Shown piece by piece: positions 5,191 through 8,722 of a stretch of 8,722 nt of DNA. Both the position numbers and the translations under genes were made by a program. The stretch is from CAYXTW01 sp964452645 (GTDB lineage: Bacteria > Zixibacteria > MSB-5A5 > GN15 > PGXB01): assembly GCA_964452645.1 (NCBI GenBank), contig CAYVMO010000060.1, forward strand, positions 1 to 8,722, read 5' to 3'. How positions within the stretch are numbered: position 1 is the first letter of the stretch; every line of letters starts with the position of its first letter. The notes beneath the pieces are model-generated. The model did no database searches. It saw nothing but the letters and a program-made list of their open reading frames with translations, and was not told where the DNA came from.

Positions 5191-6687
5191 TTACTTGAAT
5201 TGTGATCTTACCAGCTCGAAGATGGCTTTGTAGAATCCTAGCTCGGCCGCTTTCTGGAGGTTCTTTTCGGACAGCTCCCCGGTCGTCGCTTTGGACAGAT
5301 AATAATATGTCGCACCCTGGGTCGAATCACAGACCAATGCTTTGTAAAAAAAATCCTCAGCCGAATCGAGATTTTTTTCCAGAAGCTGCCGGTATCCTTC
5401 AACGGCGTAACCTATAGATCGGCCAAAACCATCCGAACCGAAATCGTAATCTTCCATCTTGTGATTATTGGCCTTAATGTAGCTATCGAAAAAAGCCGGG
5501 AAATCAGACTGCTTATAGCCGGTCCGGTTAATGCATTCGACCAGGTATTCAAGATATCCTGTCACACTCTTTGCCGCCCGCCTGTTTTTACGATAAGAAT
5601 TTATTACCAGAAAATTCAGCTCATCGAAGCGGTTCGATGCCACCCAGGTAGTATGGGTATTCATAATCGAATTTAAATCGGAAACATGCATGGCGCCCAG
5701 CAGATGTCCGATTTCGTGCAGAATCGAGTGGCCGTTTAAGAATGCTTTCCATTCCAGCGTCATCCGGTTGGGCGGGGATATATCGGCTATTAATATAATT
5801 CGGCGGACCAAATCGGACAGTCCGATTTGATCGGCAAAACCGGCCTGGTAAAACAACGCCGGCTCTTCCGGCTCGAAAATCCCGATCGTAATAGTATCTT
5901 TCCTTTCGGGCAAAGTTATCATTAATGATTTAAAAAGCGGTTGGATATGAGAGAAAGATAAACTCCTGGCCCTGATATATTCGACTCCGCAGATTTTTAT
6001 TCCGATTCCGAACTGTTGCCGAAGTGAATTTGATGCATATTCCAGAGCGGTGATTAACATATTGTCATTATAATCGGAACTGTCTTGATTTATTTTTTGA
6101 TCGACAATCAAATATACCGGCAAATCATCTATGCTTGTAACTTGTTTGCGTTTATAAGCGGGCAGGAATCTCAGTGCCTTCGAGAGAAGTCTCTTGATGA
6201 CATAATCCGGCGGTTCATACGATATAAATTGTATATCGCTCTTATTATTCCCGGGAATATCGACCCAATTTCGTTGACTGCGACCCTTATTTGATTGTCG
6301 GTCAATTATTTTTTCACCGCTTTTAAGATCGACAAAGGAAATCGTCAGGTCTATATTAAGGCGATCTTTATCGAAGGAGGCATCGGTCTCGACGTACAGC
6401 AAATATCGATAGCGGCTGTAACTTGTCTGGAGGCTCAATTGGCTTATGTTATCGAGGCTGTCGGCCTGAATAAATCGAAAATCCCATCCCTTGTACCAGA
6501 GATAATAATCCAAATGATTTTTAAGACAATCAGTCAGGTTTTCGCTCGAAAATTCCATCTGATTTTTCACCTCGGGAGGTTTGATAAATACCGCCAGATT
6601 GCCTTTTTCAAAGCTATAATTTTCGGCCAAAACCGGACCGACGACATATAAAAACAAGAGGATCAGAATGGCGAGAAGCTTTTTCAT
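5191..6687 (-). CDS. Secreted metzincin-like zinc metalloprotease with C-terminal helical repeats
   Basis: 498 residues from the ATG at 6687. A longer frame from a TTG at 6723 would add 12 residues ahead of the signal peptide and start inside a hairpin, so I reject it. Residues 1-21 are a clear signal peptide (MKKLLAILIL..., cleavage near VLA). H324, E325 and H328, then G331 and H334, form the metzincin motif HExxHxxGxxH. SIMN (340-343) eight residues later fits the Met-turn, so the zinc site looks complete. Residues about 30-180 are a mixed beta/alpha domain I do not recognise. Residues 425-490 (GYAVEGYRQLLEKNLDSAED..., ATYYYLSKA) look like one or two TPR/Sel1-like helical pairs. Expected location is the periplasm or outside; the substrate is unknown. 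It stands 101 bases upstream of the zinc importer operon on the same strand, with a separate promoter between them. No close named family can be assigned. Confidence 0.85.
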   Translation of the reverse strand: MKKLLAILILLFLYVVGPVLAENYSFEKGNLAVFIKPPEVKNQMEFSSENLTDCLKNHLDYYLWYKGWDFRFIQADSLDNISQLSLQTSYSRYRYLLYVETDASFDKDRLNIDLTISFVDLKSGEKIIDRQSNKGRSQRNWVDIPGNNKSDIQFISYEPPDYVIKRLLSKALRFLPAYKRKQVTSIDDLPVYLIVDQKINQDSSDYNDNMLITALEYASNSLRQQFGIGIKICGVEYIRARSLSFSHIQPLFKSLMITLPERKDTITIGIFEPEEPALFYQAGFADQIGLSDLVRRIILIADISPPNRMTLEWKAFLNGHSILHEIGHLLGAMHVSDLNSIMNTHTTWVASNRFDELNFLVINSYRKNRRAAKSVTGYLEYLVECINRTGYKQSDFPAFFDSYIKANNHKMEDYDFGSDGFGRSIGYAVEGYRQLLEKNLDSAEDFFYKALVCDSTQGATYYYLSKATTGELSEKNLQKAAELGFYKAIFELVRSQFK

Positions 6688-6749
6688 TCGAATCAAAATG
6701 CCCCAAAGCCGCTTGAAAATCAAGCCGTTTTTGGTTATTATAAGGCTGT
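6688..6749. promoter_or_regulatory. Divergent intergenic promoter region
   Basis: These 62 bases separate the protease and lipoprotein start codons. A TATAAT lies on the - strand at 6742-6737, and the same AT-rich block offers TATTAT-like hexamers on the + strand. No good -35 box is visible for either. GCTTGA-AAA-TCAAGC at 6711-6725 is a perfect 6-bp hairpin followed on the + strand by TTTTT (6728-6732). A transcript from the - strand TATAAT would start near 6730, which favours the protease start at 6687. Confidence 0.4.
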
Positions 6750-7613
6750 ATGAGGAACGAAATTTTGAATAGACCTTTAATACTCCTTTTCATATCGACG
6801 GTAATGCTGATCTCCGGTTGCGGTGAAAAGGCGCGCGATATGAGTATGCTGAAACAGCAGGGAATTGCCGCCTACGAAGCAAAAAATTTCATGCAGGCTA
6901 TCAATCTGTGCCGTGAAGGCCTGAAAGCGGAACCATCGGACAGGGACTTTTTGTATTATCTCGGTGTCAGCTATGCCGAGATGGATTTATTCGATTCGGC
7001 GATAATATATATTCGTCGCGCCAAAGTGCTTTATCCGCGTGACCGAGAAATAAACAGGCAGTTGGTTCAACTGTGCCCCAGGTTTCAGGATTATGATTGC
7101 GCTCTGAGAGCTATCGCCGTTTTAATAGCGACCGGCGATAACGAAAAAATGTACTGGCCGCAGCTGGCCGACCTTAATTATCGCGTCGGCAATCTCATTC
7201 TGGCGGTGCAATATTATAAACTCGCTCTGGCCGATAATCCGAACATTGCCAACTATTATTTATATCTTTCCGTGGCGTTGGGTCGACTCGGGAAATTTGA
7301 GGAAGCGATTAAATATTTAAAGCAATCAATCGAACGGTTCGGCCCCAACGAGGAAAGTTACGCCAATATGGGTACCATGTACATCAACCTGCGGCGTTTC
7401 GATAAAGCCGAAGAATGTTTTCGAAGCAGCCTGGCTTTGAATCCGGACAATATCTCCATCTGGATAAACCTGGCCAATATTCTAACGATGTCCGATGACC
7501 GCGAGAAAAAGCTGGAGGGTTTGGAGATATACAAAAAATACCGGGCGCAAACGCCGGCGATGTATAATCTGGATTCGCTCATCCCGGCCCTCGAATCCGA
7601 ATTGGGATTATAA
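6750..7613 (+). CDS. TPR-repeat lipoprotein
   Basis: 287 residues, ATG start with AAGG just upstream. The N-terminus is a lipoprotein signal peptide: hydrophobic 9-20, then LISGC with C24 as the lipid-bearing residue. The next residue is Gly rather than Asp, so by the rule known for enterobacteria it would go to the outer membrane. From about residue 33 to 268 the chain is a series of tetratricopeptide repeats (roughly 33-66, 67-100, 135-165, 168-201, 202-235, 236-268), recognisable by patterns such as GxAxYEAKNFxxAI, YYLGVSYAEMDLFDSAI and YANMGTMYINLRRFDKAEECFRSSLALNPDN. Such proteins are scaffolds for protein complexes in the envelope; no enzyme function is visible. It is divergent from the secreted protease, so a shared envelope role is possible but unproven. 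Confidence 0.88.
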   Translation: MRNEILNRPLILLFISTVMLISGCGEKARDMSMLKQQGIAAYEAKNFMQAINLCREGLKAEPSDRDFLYYLGVSYAEMDLFDSAIIYIRRAKVLYPRDREINRQLVQLCPRFQDYDCALRAIAVLIATGDNEKMYWPQLADLNYRVGNLILAVQYYKLALADNPNIANYYLYLSVALGRLGKFEEAIKYLKQSIERFGPNEESYANMGTMYINLRRFDKAEECFRSSLALNPDNISIWINLANILTMSDDREKKLEGLEIYKKYRAQTPAMYNLDSLIPALESELGL

Positions 7614-7647
7614 ACTTTCCCGTGACCGGCGACGTTCACGAGAAAAC

Positions 7648-7679
7648 TTGTAAAAAAACAATCATTTATTTATTATAAT
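7648..7679 (+). promoter_or_regulatory. Promoter of the cytidylate kinase-like gene
   Basis: TTGTAA (7648-7653) as -35, 17 bases, then TATTAT (7671-7676) as -10. A perfect TATAAT (7674-7679) overlaps it but would need a 20-base spacer. The transcript would start near 7684-7686, giving a leader of about 50 bases ending in the strong ribosome site AAGGAGG (7725-7731), 5 bases before the ATG. The 7614-7647 stretch holds only a weak CGTGA/TCACG stem (7621-7640) and no clear terminator. Confidence 0.5.
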
Positions 7680-7736
7680 CGATAAGGATTTTGATTTGGA
7701 ATATCTTGTTTCTTATGGAAATAGAAGGAGGCAATT

Positions 7737-8570
7737 ATGGCGGTTATCACTATTTCCCGTGGGATCAAAAGCGGCGGCGAGGAGTTGGCCGGACAATTAT
7801 CGGAGCGTCTTGGTTATGACACCATTAATCGTGAAGTGATATCCGAGTGTTCAAGGAAATATAATATAATCAAGAGCGATTTATTGGACGAGCTCGAGGA
7901 AACTCCCGGCCTCTGGCACAGATTGACACGCGAGCACGGGCGCCAGCTTATATATATAAAGTGCGCTCTGCTGAATGCCATCAAGCGGGATAATATAATT
8001 TATTATGGCCATGCCGGGCAGTTATTCCTGGCCGGCATAAGCAACGTTCTTAAGCTAAGACTGGAAGCGCCGCGTGAAGAAAGAATCCAGGCGGTCATGA
8101 ACGAGTTGAATAAGGAATACGAAGAGGCTGTTGAATATATCAATGACGTCGATACACACCGCAGCCGATGGGTTAAATTGCTTTATGACGAGGACTGGCA
8201 TGATCCCTCATTATATGATCTGGTCATCAATTCACAAAATATGTCGCGGGATACGATTTGCGATCTGGTGGTGACGGCTGTAAAGAGCAAAGGTTTCCAG
8301 ACAACCGAAAAGTCGATCCGGCGCTTAAATAACATCTCGCTGGAATGCGAAGTAAAGGCCGCCATCGCCACGGACGATAAAATCTGGGACCAGCCAATCA
8401 CGGTTGTCTGCGATGATGGCGTGGTTACCCTCAGAGGTATTGTAAAAAATAAGGGTATGAGGGATATGATCGCCGAGACGGTATCGCAGGTTAAGGGTGT
8501 CAGGAGCTGTGATGTCCGAATAGGACTTACATCCGACCCTATTCCCAAAGGAAAATACGATCACGAATAG
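7737..8570 (+). CDS. Cytidylate kinase-like protein with C-terminal BON domain
   Basis: 277 residues; the start is fixed by AAGGAGG 5 bases before the ATG. Residues 1-185 match the cytidylate kinase-like family (PF13189): ITISRGIKSGGEELA (4-18) as the P-loop region, LGYDTINREVI (25-35), YGHAGQLFL (90-98), LRLEAPREERI (107-117) and PSLYDLVIN (157-165). Residues about 198-262 are a BON domain (VKAAIATDDKIW, ITVVCDDGVVTLRGIVKN, VKGVRSCDVRI), which usually binds phospholipid or other ligands. The protein has no signal peptide, so it is cytoplasmic. In the relatives I recall, a Lys or Arg follows the SGG of the P-loop; here it is E15, so phosphate transfer is uncertain. A regulatory or stress-related role is more likely than housekeeping CMP kinase activity. 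It is transcribed alone from its own promoter and converges on the gene at 8622. Confidence 0.85.
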   Translation: MAVITISRGIKSGGEELAGQLSERLGYDTINREVISECSRKYNIIKSDLLDELEETPGLWHRLTREHGRQLIYIKCALLNAIKRDNIIYYGHAGQLFLAGISNVLKLRLEAPREERIQAVMNELNKEYEEAVEYINDVDTHRSRWVKLLYDEDWHDPSLYDLVINSQNMSRDTICDLVVTAVKSKGFQTTEKSIRRLNNISLECEVKAAIATDDKIWDQPITVVCDDGVVTLRGIVKNKGMRDMIAETVSQVKGVRSCDVRIGLTSDPIPKGKYDHE

Positions 8571-8621
8571 AGTAATTAGTATTATAGTAATTCTCATAAA
8601 TAATTTCTTATTCAAATAGCT

Positions 8622-8722
8622 TTACAGCATCTCGTTAAGTGCCGCGCGAGTCCTCAGACTCGCCGGAACCCGGTCGATCTGAGGAGGCTGCGGGGCCGGC
8701 GGTTTTTGGTTGTAAATTTCAT
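8622..8722 (-). CDS. C-terminal end of a gene entering from the right edge
   Basis: An open frame without a start in the window reads leftwards from 8720 to a TAA at 8624-8622. It gives EIYNQKPPAPQPPQ followed by IDRVPASLRTRAALNEML. The proline-rich stretch followed by a charged helix is typical of a linker and C-terminal tail. The frame is open over its whole 33 codons, while the competing frame with ATG at 8722 stops after 22 codons; this favours the longer reading. No family can be assigned. The 51 bases between this stop and the converging kinase-like gene are AT-rich and show only a short direct repeat AGTAATT (8571-8577 and 8586-8592). Confidence 0.5.
   Translation of the reverse strand, partial: EIYNQKPPAPQPPQIDRVPASLRTRAALNEML
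8646..8663. other. Perfect 7-bp hairpin near the end of the right-edge gene
   Basis: GCGAGTC (8646-8652) pairs with GACTCGC (8657-8663) around CTCA, and flanking CCG/CGG can extend the stem with one bulge. It lies inside the presumed coding sequence, 22 bases before the stop codon on the - strand. It may be chance in GC-rich sequence, or a mark that the frame is not coding here. Confidence 0.4.

Noticed and set aside
6688..6723. TTG start at 6723 for the protease
   Set aside because: It puts 12 residues, including Lys and Arg, ahead of a normal signal peptide and sits within a hairpin close to the predicted transcript start.
8183..8548. 121-codon - strand frame opposite the kinase-like gene
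   Set aside because: It is antisense to a well-supported gene with a strong ribosome site; its Ser/Thr-rich sequence has no domain.
310..8570. Functional link between the cytidine deaminase and the cytidylate kinase-like protein
   Set aside because: They lie more than 6 kb apart with unrelated operons between them; the shared word cytidine is not evidence of a common system.

Overview
The window reads as bacterial chromosome from a probably Gram-negative host: it has a lipobox lipoprotein, Sec signal peptides, strong Shine-Dalgarno sites, and genes packed with 4-8 base overlaps. The cytidylate kinase-like/BON protein and the CPxCxGTG-type ribbon-helix-helix regulator resemble, as I recall them, proteins of deltaproteobacteria and of candidate phyla such as Zixibacteria. 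That taxonomic guess is weak and rests on protein style only.

Layout. (1) Bases 1-50 hold the first codons of a gene leaving the window leftwards. (2) Bases 310-1906 are an AT-rich two-gene operon on the + strand. The first gene encodes a protein with about six membrane segments fused to a complete cytidine deaminase domain. The second, overlapping it by 8 bases, encodes a HAD phosphatase of the 5'(3')-deoxyribonucleotidase type. (3) Bases 1914-2035 form an elaborate nested palindromic element. (4) Two diverged copies of one roughly 50-base promoter/leader sequence, at 52-100 and 2061-2110, lie in inverted orientation around the operon. (5) Bases 2111-2328 look like decayed or junction sequence. 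(6) Bases 2329-5089 (- strand) are a zinc/manganese ABC importer operon: regulator, binding protein, ATPase, permease. All four genes overlap. A promoter with an embedded 15-base palindrome lies just upstream. (7) Bases 5191-6687 (- strand) encode a secreted metzincin-like zinc protease with a helical repeat tail. (8) Divergent from it, 6750-7613 encodes a TPR lipoprotein. (9) Bases 7737-8570 encode a cytidylate kinase-like protein with a C-terminal BON domain. (10) Bases 8622-8722 are the C-terminal end of a converging, proline-rich gene.

How the parts may work together. The best candidate for an undescribed system is the deaminase/deoxyribonucleotidase pair. By family chemistry, the phosphatase would turn a pyrimidine deoxynucleotide into a nucleoside and the deaminase would convert (deoxy)cytidine to (deoxy)uridine. 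Placing the deaminase on a membrane module suggests a sensor or effector role, for example nucleotide-pool depletion in phage defence, rather than ordinary salvage. This is inference; nothing in the sequence proves it. The second coherent unit is the zinc importer with its own cysteine/histidine-rich DNA-binding protein, which probably represses the operon through the palindrome between its -35 and -10 boxes.
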